Origin: Heterobilharzia americana
Taxonomy: Eukaryota > Platyhelminthes > Trematoda > Strigeidida > Schistosomatidae
Direction of reading: 5' to 3'
Assembly: GCA_944470555.2 (NCBI GenBank)
Contig: OX104134.1
Span: 71,914,678 to 71,978,677, forward strand
Length of the DNA stretch: 64,000 nucleotides
Shown here: one piece after another, positions 26,620 through 37,499 of the stretch
Position numbering within the stretch: position 1 is the first letter of the stretch
Layout of the letters: each line of letters begins with the position of its first letter
Program-made: the position numbers and the translations under genes
Notes under the pieces: model-generated
The model's input: only the letters and a program-made list of their open reading frames with translations
Told to the model about the DNA's origin: nothing
The model's database searches: none

Positions 26620-29600
26620 TCACCAGTCACGCCGGCACACCCCACCATTGAGTCCTGCCATGTCCGAGACATAGGTAGCGCATCGTCTAGCGAACTGAAT
26701 ACCAGAAATTCTTCCGCTTACCCAGGCTTGAGAGACAAAGTAAGTTACTTTGCAAGCCATGGTAGCCTTTTCACGCTTCTACTTATTAATGCCCGCTCGT
26801 TACTTAAGAAAATATCCTATCTTAGAACAATAGTTTTGCTAACCAAACCTACTGCATTACTGTTTACCGAATCATGGTGTACTGACTCAATTCTAGACAT
26901 AGACCTGTGTATGGATGGTTATACTCTGTATCGCACTAATCGTGACCACAAGCGTAGTGGAGGCTGTTTGATCTGTGTGTAGCCTTGCTGCCTCAAATAA
27001 GATGGAAAGTTATATCTCCAATAATCCGCCGGACTTACTTTGGATCGTTATAAACGGTACCAACTGCAAAATCCTCATAGGCTGTGCGTATAGAGTACCA
27101 TGCTCAACAAAAGAAAATGATGAACTGATGGCTAGATCATTTGGCCACTCTGGATCCGTCACTGTTGACTTCAAACTGATTGCTGGCGACTTCAACTTAC
27201 CTGAAATTAACTGGGAGGTCGGTCGCAGCCCACAACTATTTGATGAAATACTTGCTGTCACAGATATCTATGGCTAAAAGCAATACAATCAGCTACCCAC
27301 GCGTGGAGATGGTACACTGGACCTAGTCTCTTGCTGTGACATCATCCCTGTCACTACCCACTTTGGTAGCGAATTTTCTAACTGACCATAGGATGGTATT
27401 CTGTTGCTTACCAATTCCTCCTTCCCATGAGAAAATAAACAATCTCCAAATTATACTCGGCATAGAAGCTATAAAAATATAGAGTCGGAAGTACTCGTCG
27501 AGCTATTCAGGTGCTCTCCGTGGGATGACTACTTTACCACAGCCTCATTGACACACACACTCTTCCTTTTCTGCAGAAATATAGAGCTGTGTCTAGATAC
27601 TGCTGCTCCTGTGAAAACAGTTAGGATCTGTAAGGAGCCAGACCCATATATTCCTAAAATATTCCGCAATAAACTTAGGAAATTATCATCACAATACCAC
27701 TCGTCGAAAGACTTCATGTCACTGCACTTAATTCATGAGACTTACCAATCCATTAAGACACCATGTGCAAAACACGTAGCAAACGAAGAGATTGTCGCTC
27801 TCAAAAGTGGCTCTAGAATACACAAGTTGACATCTCTTCTGAGTAAACCTCTGGAGCCATCAACGGGTGTAGCCTATCTACTACATATTGGGGTGGTACA
27901 CAACGATCCTCTCAAGGTTAGTGAACTGTTTAGCGAATCATTCGCTAATTTCAACCCTAATGCCCTCAGCCCCACTAGCTTTACTCCAATTACCGCTAGT
28001 TCATGTACTAGAGTGGAGTTCACTGTCAAAAGTATCACCGAGGCTATCAAAAGCCTGAAACTATCGACAGGTGCTGGGATAGATGGCCTAAACTCAATAG
28101 TCATCAGAAACAGTGGTGATGATATGCCACTGTTCTTGCTTAAGATATTCACACTATCGGTGGAAAGTGGGGAGCGTCCCAGCGAGTGGAAAACTAGCAT
28201 TATAATTCCTCGCTACAAGTCCGGTGACAAAGCGAATGTTGGGAACTACAGACCTTATCAACATAACGCCGGTCGTCTCCCGAATTATGTCTGACTACCT
28301 ACTTAGCGAAAACCTCATCACAAAGTCTCAGCACGGTTTCATTAAAAACAGGTCTTGTGTTACATGCCGCTTTGACTTCTTCAACCTTATCACTAGCAGT
28401 CGCGAGGCACGTAAAATCGTCATTGTTCTATACTCTGATACACCAAAGGCACTTGACAAGGTGCCACACAATGTTCTCTTTGATAAGCCACAATCGATTG
28501 GCATCCATGACCCCTTACTTCATTGGCTAAAATCATTTCTTAGTGATCGGAGCCAAATCGTCAAAGTAAATTCTATGCAGTCTACACCTAGGCTCATAAC
28601 TAGTGGAGTAATACAGGGTAGTGTCCTTGGACCTTTGTTGTTCATAACTTAGATTAGTGGTGTATGCAAGTGCTTCACTGTAGGGGAAGCATTCCTATAC
28701 GCTGATGACCTTCAGGTTGTATACTCATGTCACACCCATGAACTAGGTAATACGCTATCTACTGCTCGACAAGAATAAGGTGAAGTTGCTAAATGGTGTG
28801 ACGAGTCCCATCTCCAGTTCAACATTGATAAATGTGGTTGGCTTAGCATAGGCAGATAACCTAGATGTGTCTCTCGAAGTATGTGGGCAAAAGCTACCCA
28901 GTCTTCAGTGCTAGATCTTGGTCTTAGATATTCCAGTGACGAAACATTCTCTGAGCAGACGGCTTGTGTCACATTTAAGTCACGTAGACTCCTTGGATGC
29001 ATCGTCCGTAACTTTTACAGCACTGAATCAAGGGTCCTACTCTGCAAAGTGAGCATCCGCTCAATTTCAGAGTACTGCCCGTTTATCTTAAGTAGCCTTC
29101 GTATAAACGACAAACGAAAAATTGAAGGAGTGCAACGCCACTTTACACTAAGAACACTAGGAGCTGACTGCAGTTTAGACTACATCTCGAGATGCAACAT
29201 TCTAGGACTGGAACCTCTCTGGAAGAGGTGACTTAGAATGAATCTTATATTTTACTATAAATTGCCTCGTAAGCAAGTGCACTCATGTGGCCCGGAAATT
29301 AAAATAGTTGTAACATCTACTCACTATTTACGTAATCATAACCTATTAGCTGAAAATGAGTGTTGTAAGACCAAATTGCGGGGAAACTTCTTCATCAATA
29401 AGTTCCCTCACATCTGGAATAGACTTCCTGAGGAAATACGTACCGCCGGCACATTATCTACCTTTCGTTCTGCGCTCAATAAGCTCCTAACAAATGATCA
29501 GTCTATCACTCGCCTAGGCACTATCTATACGTTCTGGGCTAATGAAAGCATACTAGGACCTCTAAACGTATGGAGTAAGGCTATCATAAATCTCAAGTAC

Positions 29601-29790
29601 TTTTTACCTCAATGGACTCATGAAGGGTGTTTGATTACTAGTCCATCTGGTCGGATTGTGCAGTACAAATACATAACCAGTGTTCCCTTTAAGTTCACCA
29701 ACAAAAACTGCCTATCTAATAACTCGTGTGAACTTCATATAAGAAAAAAGGAAGATTCATTCTCATATGAATAAATTAAAGTTTACAGAT
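26620..29790 (+). mobile_element. CR1-like non-LTR retrotransposon, nearly complete ORF2, broken
   Basis: An endonuclease opens with INARSLLKK (near 26785) and TESWC, then AGDFNLPEINW near 27185. A linker follows. The reverse transcriptase has LSTGAGIDGLNS (near 28060), KSGDKANVGNYRP (near 28215), TPKALDKVPHN (near 28440), GVIQGSVLGPLLF (near 28605) and the catalytic YADD at 28698-28709. A C-terminal block reads FPHIWNRLPEEIR near 29405, typical of CR1 and jockey-group elements. The frame shifts near 27275, 28250 and 28650, and stops near 28855 and 29230 break it further, so no single protein of about 950 residues can be made. The 5' untranslated region and ORF1 are missing. Family placement in the CR1 group is confident; the specific schistosome element name is not claimed. 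Confidence 0.9.
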
Positions 29791-29897
29791 AGCTCGAATG
29801 ACTTTAAAAAGACAAGAACTTCTCTCCTTCCAGTTTGTTTTACGTGGTATTCCATTGTCCAGTTTCTCCTTGCCCTTTCTTTTCTCTTTCTTTTCAG

Positions 29898-30035
29898 TAT
29901 CAGCCTGACGAGAAAGTCCTAAGCATTAGTTTGATCAAAACGCATCAACTTACTGGAAATCCTACTTCGCACCTAATACTGGAAACTGATGTTAGAGGTA
30001 TCCAACTGGTTGACCCCGATTTTCCTGTTTCTTGA
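29898..30035 (+). CDS. Possible last exon of an unrecognised host gene
   Basis: A long pyrimidine tract ends in ttttcag at 29891-29897, a strong 3' splice site. It is followed by an open frame of 45 codons to a TGA at 30033-30035. The peptide (YQPDEKVLSISLIKTHQL, then further residues ending in VDPDFPVS) has a balanced, protein-like composition, unlike the surrounding AT-rich noise. I do not recognise the family. If it is real, the upstream exons lie to the left, and the CR1 element at 26620-29790 would sit inside the intron just before this exon. No partner exon was identified in the window, so this rests on the splice site and composition only. Confidence 0.4.
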   Translation, partial: YQPDEKVLSISLIKTHQLTGNPTSHLILETDVRGIQLVDPDFPVS

Positions 30036-30224
30036 ACAGCTTAACAACCAACTCATCTCCCTACCAGTACCCTAAATGCTACCACATACGAAACCCGAAG
30101 CACAATAACTGGTCCCAGATTTCTGGTCCGTGACAGATGCAGCGGAAATCTGGATACTAATCAAACTCGACAGATCACTCTACCTAACGGTAACACATCC
30201 ATAATAATGCTATGTAACAGATTT

Positions 30225-30600
30225 CTCTGGTACTTTGTCTTGTATCAATCCACCTGACAGAAGTCAATTAACAGCCAATGTATCTCCTTGACAATGTTGC
30301 ATACTTTAGTGTGAATTCATGGATTTAAGTCTATGAAGTTTTATACATGTGTAATATTCACCACTGCTGAACGACGATTCTTCCATTCTTTAATTACTTG
30401 CACCACAACAAATGTTTTCAGTACTACCAATGTAAATTGCTGGAAAAGGTAACACTTGAAGAGTGAGAAATTTCTCACTCAGACGTTAAGGCCCGACCTT
30501 AGACATTCACCTGGATTAAATGATTGTATGGATACTTACTTATTCCTGAAATCATTGAAGTAAGTTATTATTGGTCAATAAATCTACGAACATAAGAACT
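30225..30600 (+). repeat. Unclassified dispersed repeat R2, copy 1
   Basis: This block aligns loosely with 35395-35735. Shared landmarks are aacagccaa, cttcagtgtgaatt or its close variant, cctgg.ttaaatgatt, atcattgaagtaagtt and an aataaa-containing tail. It has no coding capacity that I can see. It could be part of a LINE untranslated region or an old SINE or MITE. Confidence 0.55.
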
Positions 30601-33479
30601 GCTGTTTGAATAGACGTTTATCTGAAGAAACACTTGGTCTTGTATATGGGTCAATCATGTCGACTACTCACAACGCAAACACCAAATACTGTGCCATTTG
30701 ATGTGAAGAAAGAATTGTGAGCAGAAATGACCTAAACTCAGAACGATGTGCATGTACTGCAAAGTGATACTTTCCTGCTATTTTCATAACACTCAGACAC
30801 TTAGTATCATGATAGAATTTGATGTCCTCCCTTTGTATCATTCGATACTGCTAAAACCTTTTTATGTTTCTCTGCAATTATCAATTTGATGAGGCCTGTA
30901 AACTGGCTTCTCTCATGTCAACTTCATAACTCCGGAATAGAGACATTTATTGTTGTTATTTATTATTATCCTGAGTCTACGGACAGCTACGTACCTGGAG
31001 GCACGAGTCAGCGTCACTTGGCATGCACTGAGTCTCCACAAAACACCGGCAGTCGGCGGACAGAAGGAAGCGGGCTGTCGAGGAGAAATCAATCTTCATT
31101 GGGTGCAGACGGCGTTGATTAAGATAAGATATGATGTGAGTGAGTCAACTTAGAAGTCGTTCAAGGGATTGTGAGTGGGAAGACTAATATTTTTGGTGAA
31201 TGCATCTGAAGCACTGGATGAGATACAATGGTTATTTGACTGTAGGCCAAGAATCTGCCAAGGACGTGGCTGGAAGAGATGCAGGCGGAAAGAGGTAACC
31301 GGAACAAAAGTCATTCGGGGAGGTGGGTGCGGTAACATCGCGCAACGAGACCGATCGAATATCATGACGCGGCTGATTTTCGTTAAACTTTCAGTTTCGC
31401 CGACGAAAAGAGCAGGATTAAGATGAGCAAGCAAGACGGGAAGCAGGAAGCCTGCAGCCAAAGATGAAGAGAGATTGTTCACCACTTTATGGAGTTTTTC
31501 AGGAGTAGATGCCCTTGAAGGTGAAAGTAAGTCAGTAGTGCTCACGGGAAAACTGTTTCGCTGCCACTTGTCATGGCTCATTAGTTTAGATATGAAGGCG
31601 TCAAAAGTGGGGATAAATGTGGTGTCGGAGGTATTGGCTGATCTAGGCAGAAACGTTATTTCGGTGATACCAGCCTGTCAGACATGGATTATCCATTGTG
31701 CTCAAATTAACAGAAAGGGTCGGGGCTGTGCCCAGTAGTGTTTGACCGTGACTGTTATAACGAAGTGGGCGTGTAGGAGTTTAGAGGAAGAGTCTCCGTT
31801 TGTGCATATAAGTGTAAAGAATCCACTGTAGTCACGAATTGGAAGGAAAGAAGCCCTATGTTCATCTGCATACTAAGTGAATAATCTTGATAATTATTGT
31901 GAGTGAACACATCAGTTTCGTGAGCACTCCGTGCAATATCGTAAAGCATAACCATCCAAGTAAAAAGACATTGGAAAACGGAAGTATATAGAGGTGGGGC
32001 GGAGTAAAATTGGTGAATATTGCCCTGTAGTATAAGTGGAGGTGAGCTAATATAACTATGATCACAACTAGGGACAGTGTTATCTCCGGGCGTACCGAAC
32101 CAGCTATGTTCAGACTTCCATGGACCCAATTAATGGGATGAGGTGCTGGGGATTAGCTTGAATCCATTCCCATCAAACCTTTTGTTGACCAGAAGTGCGT
32201 GAACACTGGATACCTTAAGCTTTGCGGGTGGGTTCGAGAAAGCAGAGACACTTTCTGTGCCTCTCACAGTAACCCCAGTAATATGTGAATGTTTAGGACG
32301 CGTGCTTGCTTCATAAAGTCGCCTTCGACTTTTAAGATCCGAAGTCGCTGACAGGCCGGTACAAGTCCCTTTATTAGGTGAAGAACAAACCACACCAGTA
32401 GTCGCCGCGTTGCTGTCGTCTCCAAACACCAGGATCACGGTCACATATTGGAGTCAGTGCAGCCAGTGAACCTGGTCGCCCGTCATCTCACAAAAACCAT
32501 ATCAGAGGCATAGCAATCATGCTGAAAACCGGGCGACTTCGTGATCTTTATCAAGGCACTATCAGCTTCTATGTATTGGTTGGTGGACTGAAGTAAATAA
32601 GAAAAGGACAGTTAAGTTGAAGCTCATATTTTGCTTGAAGTGGCATGATACATGCAGTGTGGAAAGTATTCAGCCTTAAGGGTAAGTGAACAGAACGGCT
32701 AGTGGGATATTATCATTGAATGTAATAAAAAGCCATGCTAACAAGTTTTTTTACACGTCTGTGCACCCCAAAAGAAATAATGTAAATTAAGCTGCCTCCC
32801 TAAGGTGAGACGGCAGGGTCAAATGAGTCGGGCGTTTTCATAGTGAGATTTAGGGAAGAGGTTGTTTGACTGTGACTTAGTTTCAGAAATCACGGAGTTG
32901 AAATTCGCACTTTCTCCAACTTCGCGCTGCAGTTAATTAAACTGATTGTGTGCAGGGCTTGTATTAGGTGGATCACTGATGGTGCCATCTTGCAAAGACA
33001 TCTAAGATATGATTTGCACAAACTGTGCATGTTTTCTTCGAGACATCTTGTCTTCGACTGTATCCATGGCGTGACCGAAGCATCAAAGAAGGGAAAAATA
33101 AAAGGGAAATCAGGAAAGCATAAGGTAAACAAGGAGGAAAATCGGAAAATCAGGCGGAAGTGTTTCACCCGGAAGGACGAGGAGGAAAGTAGATCTCCAG
33201 ACGATATTGGCAGGGGGAAAGTGGCCATCTAGGATGAAAAGCAGCTTCGAACGAGAAAAAGAGGAAACGGTCGGAAAATGTACCGCAACTTGTGTAACTC
33301 CAAGCAGTACGACGCAAGGTCAAGTTCGGTGACACTCATACTGCTTCTTCTTTGCTTCATTTGTCCTCCAGTAATCAACCCTAACCAGAGACTACCAATT
33401 TGACATTTTTTCTCGTAAATCAAAAGCAGGTTGGGCCGTATGTTCCTCACATCCCTCGGTTTAACTTCTATGGAGGAGG
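30601..33479. other. Unrecognised region, locally less AT-rich
   Basis: The part between about 30980 and 33230 has fewer A/T runs than its surroundings and open frames on both strands. These are 143 codons at 31150-31581 (minus), 124 at 31755-32129 (minus), 104 at 32130-32444 (minus), 112 at 32890-33228 (minus), and 94 at 32948-33232 (plus, with a Lys/Arg-rich tail). None shows a domain I know. Consecutive minus-strand frames hint at an old element ORF1 or a decayed gene, but I cannot support a call. The rest of the interval looks intergenic. Confidence 0.4.
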
Positions 33480-33902
33480 TTAGCAAGGTTGTTTCACCAG
33501 TCGGTGTTGTGTACGAGAATAGTCGACACCTATCTCTTCCCGATGGTCAGAGTCAAGTACTGTGACAGAAACTTGTCCATTGTCACTGATAAGTCTTGTC
33601 AGGGCGATGCGAAAAATTTCATAAATTGATTTCTGACTGCTTAGATCAGAACCAATAAAACTTTGAAAAAGAGTTGCTCCAAGTACTAGGAAATCAGCCT
33701 GCACACTGTTAATAACTTACCGGCTGTCATCTTAAAGTGCTAAAGCCCTTTCCACTATCATTTGCTGCGGCAACATATCAGCTGCCAACATCAGTGACTC
33801 AGGGTAGAATTTTTTGATCTGTGTTTCATTTCTTGTTAGAGTGAAAAAGATGGCAATGAACACATTGTTAACATCAAAAACTGCATCACCTACTCCAGCA
33901 AC
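33480..33902 (-). CDS. Two possible exons of an unrecognised gene, minus strand
   Basis: Block A (about 33902 down to 33756) reads GDAVFDVNNVFIAIFFTL, then KKFYPESLMLAADMLPQQ. Block B (33698 down to 33480) reads ADFLVLGATLFQSFIGSD, then SVTVLDSDHREEIG, and ends QHRLVKQPC with a TAA at 33482-33480. Both have protein-like composition. Block B is preceded by a consensus acceptor (gtgtgcag). A 57-base intron (33755-33699) with a weak gtggaa donor would join the two in phase. A perfect gtaagt donor inside it would leave only 22 bases, too short to be plausible, and a TAA at 33734-33732 forbids simple read-through. I do not know the family. It may be a gene remnant or part of a mobile element. Confidence 0.35.
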
Positions 33903-36900
33903 TATTGTTTGATAAGAAAAGATTTCTCAACACGATGAGCCAGAGGACCGCGAAAAGGGTAATGACTGCTCTCGGACAATGTCGGGGTAGCATGGCAGGG
34001 AGAAGTGGCAAAATACTGCAGGATTTTCTTATGCGCTTTTTTGTTCTTACTGACATCGAGGTCTTATTGGACATCTGTCATGTGGACTAAGATGCGAGCA
34101 ATCAGACTAAATGAAATGCATACACATATAACTGGTGTACGAAGGCGTATAGGCAGTTTAGTGATCAATGTTATGCCCTAGGAGCTGAAAATGCCTCAGC
34201 CAAAAAGGCGATATTTTGGTGAATATGTAGTGAAATACTAATGAAATGCAGTGAATCATCTGAAACACGAGTGTAGGTAATGACAATAACAACAACAATA
34301 ATAATCCAATAAAAAATAGGCCGACAGGTATCGCATTGGTGCCCACTGTTTGTGCGAGAATCAAAAAGTTAATAATTAAAAGATCCCCACAGATTACTCA
34401 GAAAATCGTTGGGGAATTTTGACTGATCGAACCATTCTTAATTATTTCAAATTTGCTATTGGTAGAATAAATACAACAGCAGTGATGCACTGTTTTTGTA
34501 GACGTTTGCACAAAAAGGGAGGCCATAGGACCGCTCCTGATAGCTTCTCCACTTTTAGTTTCAGATGCTGGGGATGTTGATCAGGGAGGAGAAGTCATCT
34601 CATTTGGGATACGGTGGATTCAGTTCGCGCAAATCAATTTTATTGGCTTCAAATAAATATGGTTGTCTCCCTATGCTAGGTTCCAGTGCGGACCAAGAAA
34701 CCGACTAACCGAAACAGGCTAGTGTGTCGAAGCCAAACTTTGAGGTAATGTGTTAACGTCAGCAGATGACAAGAAGCGCTTCAGGTCTTGACGGTGAATC
34801 AGAAAATAAGGAATGTCCCACAGTTAGCTTTTGAGAAGTTCCTGACCGCGATTTTGTGTGGCGCCCCCCAGCTTGTTTATCAGTTACCATGTCATACACT
34901 AAAAAACTGTGTTGTGATCGGCACCTGTGATTCTGGGTCCAATGCGTGTACCAACTGGGAACAGGCTTATGTAACTATAAGGCTCAGTATGTTGTACTAG
35001 TGTATGAATTTGGTTCTTTATGAAATTCAACCACTAAGTCTTAATAACTAAGAATATTCGCCCCCTTTTCTCAGGATAAACTTGATGGGAAGGCCTTGAG
35101 CATAGTTATGACCAAAAGGTAGCTTACTGAAAATACTAGTTCGCATGTGGCATTGGAAATCGTTAAAAAATTCTTCAACTTGTTTATTCCTAACATTTTT
35201 CGATTTTCTGAAAAAGTTTTGCATTACAGTCGCCTGCACATCAAGGCTTTTAACACCAACTCAATTGTAATAACTGCTTTAAGATCTCCAGAAAGTCGTT
35301 ATGGAAGTGAAAATGTGAACAAGCAATTTAATCTGAGGGATAAATTCACTCAGTGACTCTTAGGGTAGCATATTCTCAACAGTGCTACGCAGCGGATTTC
35401 TATAGGGCTTTATCTCATTTGACGCTACAGAGTGAAAGTCAACTAACAGCCAACAAACCTCTTTGGTATTACAGCATACTTCAGTGTGAATTTCATGTCA
35501 GCATCCATCGTCACGGCGAAAATTCTCTCCTGTAAGATTTGCTCCTTTGCACCGAATTGACTGTATCTATTGGCATAAACCTATATTGCTCTTAATGGCA
35601 ACACGACGAGTGGGAAATGCTTAGACCTAGATACCCACCTGGGTTACATGATTCTGTGGACAATAACTGAGTCGGAAATCGTTGAAGTGAGTTCCTGTTG
35701 GCAAATAAAACCATAAAAACATGAAATGATGTTAATGCATATGCTTACCTGATGAAATGTGGAACTATACAAACGAGTCATATACGCCACTTGTTTTCAC
35801 TTGGAATCCTCACACTGGATGGAAATTTTCGTGGCAATATAAAAAGAATGGAAAAGCCAGGGTCAAATAATCTACGAGTTAAGCACTTGCTTTAAGAAAA
35901 TTGACCAGCGATTGAACACAACTAAGTAAGAATAGGTTTTTTGTTAAAACACATGTTAACAGGATTTCATAGGCTAATATCGTTCAAACGTTCCCCCTGA
36001 ATACTTTTTGGTAGGCGGGCGTAACAGTGTGTGCGTTACGACATGTACATGTATTGACGTTGCCTGTTAATTTCCCACCTCATTCTATTTACGGGGTATG
36101 ATAGTAGTTCATAACATGGTTTTTTAATCGCCAACGTAATTCCAGTTCTTCTTATCTACCTATTCGCCCAATATGAATAGGGATGATGTCAGCGAATATA
36201 TATTTTATTGTTAAGGGTATGATGTTCGAACCCGTACTCATCCTTTTTACTGTACAAGGTTACCTTAGACGCCGTTATCTTCAGGTCAGTATCCCTTGTC
36301 TTTGGAAATGAAGTGACCCTGGCTGTAATCTGAACAAACAACCGATACCTGGGGAAGCAATTCTCATTCTGGTGAAGTCTGGCTTCATATTGCATATGCT
36401 GTGGCAACAGTGGTAAAGACAGTTGGTAACCAGTATCCAAAAGTCAGAAAAAGCCGTTAGACTTTCGCAATATCCGAACTGACTGCAACTGGCTCTAACT
36501 ATAGTAAGGAGAGAAAGCAGCTCAGGCGTGAGTTTACTGAGAATTTTCACAGCGATCGACAGCAATGGTGGGTGGCAAGAGCGAAGAAAAGGGAGGCGTC
36601 AACGCTATGCAATATGCTGCAATTATCCATCCTTAGTTAGGATACTGGTTCAAAGAAGACGACGGTTAATAAGACCAACAACGAAAGGGTGAGGTCTTGA
36701 TAGCCTCTGAGGATAAATTGAAAAAAAGATTGGGTAGAAAAGTTTGAAACACTGTCCAACTGGCTCATAGCAACGCTTTCTTAACCCAATATCCGCCCTG
36801 AACCTGAGTGCGACGCAGCTATCAGCTTTCTAACTCTTCTGGGAGACTGTTTCACATCTGGAATGGTGGATATTAGCAAGGTCATAACGATTGTAATCTC

Positions 36901-37290
36901 TGCAATATGCCTTGTTCTGGCGTTATATGGGATTTCAGACTGGTGTCTTCGAACCAGTAGATGTTTGTGGTTAAGAACTGTTGGTGGAGTTGCTGAAGAG
37001 CAGTTTTAATGGTGCAGGTATTGTCGTCTTCTAGCGCTTCAGTTTTCGACTAACCATTTTTTTTATTCCCCATCCTCATATCCACTTTTAAGTTAGTTTT
37101 CACGGTCGTTTCTTTTTTGTCTAATCCTGTAAAGTGTCGCAACTTGAACCGGTTTATTTCTGTGTGATTTGTATGCTTTTCTGTTTTTCGCACATTGGCG
37201 TCAGACATTGGCCATGTAACTTGACTTAAGGGCTGTATTAGACTGTCGACCGAGCGGTGTCATGAGTGTTTGACTGTGAAGTGAGTCCTG
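33903..37290. other. Mostly unrecognised intergenic region (includes R2 copy 2)
   Basis: Apart from the R2 repeat at 35395-35735, nothing recognisable. ORFs are short (at most 94 codons, 36281-36565 minus) and overlap on both strands. A hydrophobic Leu-rich minus-strand frame at 34158-34364 comes from an imperfect aac/aat repeat and is not credible as a gene. Confidence 0.5.
35395..35735 (+). repeat. Unclassified dispersed repeat R2, copy 2
   Basis: Diverged partner of 30225-30600 in the same orientation. Matches include caactaacagccaa, acttcagtgtgaattt, cctgggttacatgattctg and atcgttgaagtgagtt. The two copies are about 5.2 kb apart and differ at many positions, so they are old, independent insertions and not a recent duplication. 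Confidence 0.55.
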
Positions 37291-37317
37291 AAGAATGAGG
37301 TACCAGGCAGAAAGAAC

Positions 37318-37486
37318 CAGTCTAGAACCTCGCTTACTCAAGTGCATCGGTTCAAGTTGCCATATTTCAAAGTGGTATGCAGACAAGAGGTGGGTAGCAT
37401 ACGCATGATATCAAACTAGACCAAGTTGTATGAGAACAAACAATCCGAAGACAGATTAATGCAAATAGTCAAGCTTTAGAAGACAT
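37318..37486 (-). repeat. Repeat R1, copy 1
   Basis: Shares gtgcatcggttcaag, tgatatcaa and caagctttagaagac with 40555-40740 and 40845-40970. The strand is given as that of the neighbouring F2 element, because the other two copies appear to belong to its 5' untranslated region. This copy lies just beyond the 3' end of that element. Confidence 0.5.
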
Positions 37487-37499
37487 CAAGAAGTGAATA

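Noticed and set aside
34158..34364. Small Leu-rich membrane protein on the minus strand
   Set aside because: The hydrophobic run comes from an imperfect aac/aat simple repeat.
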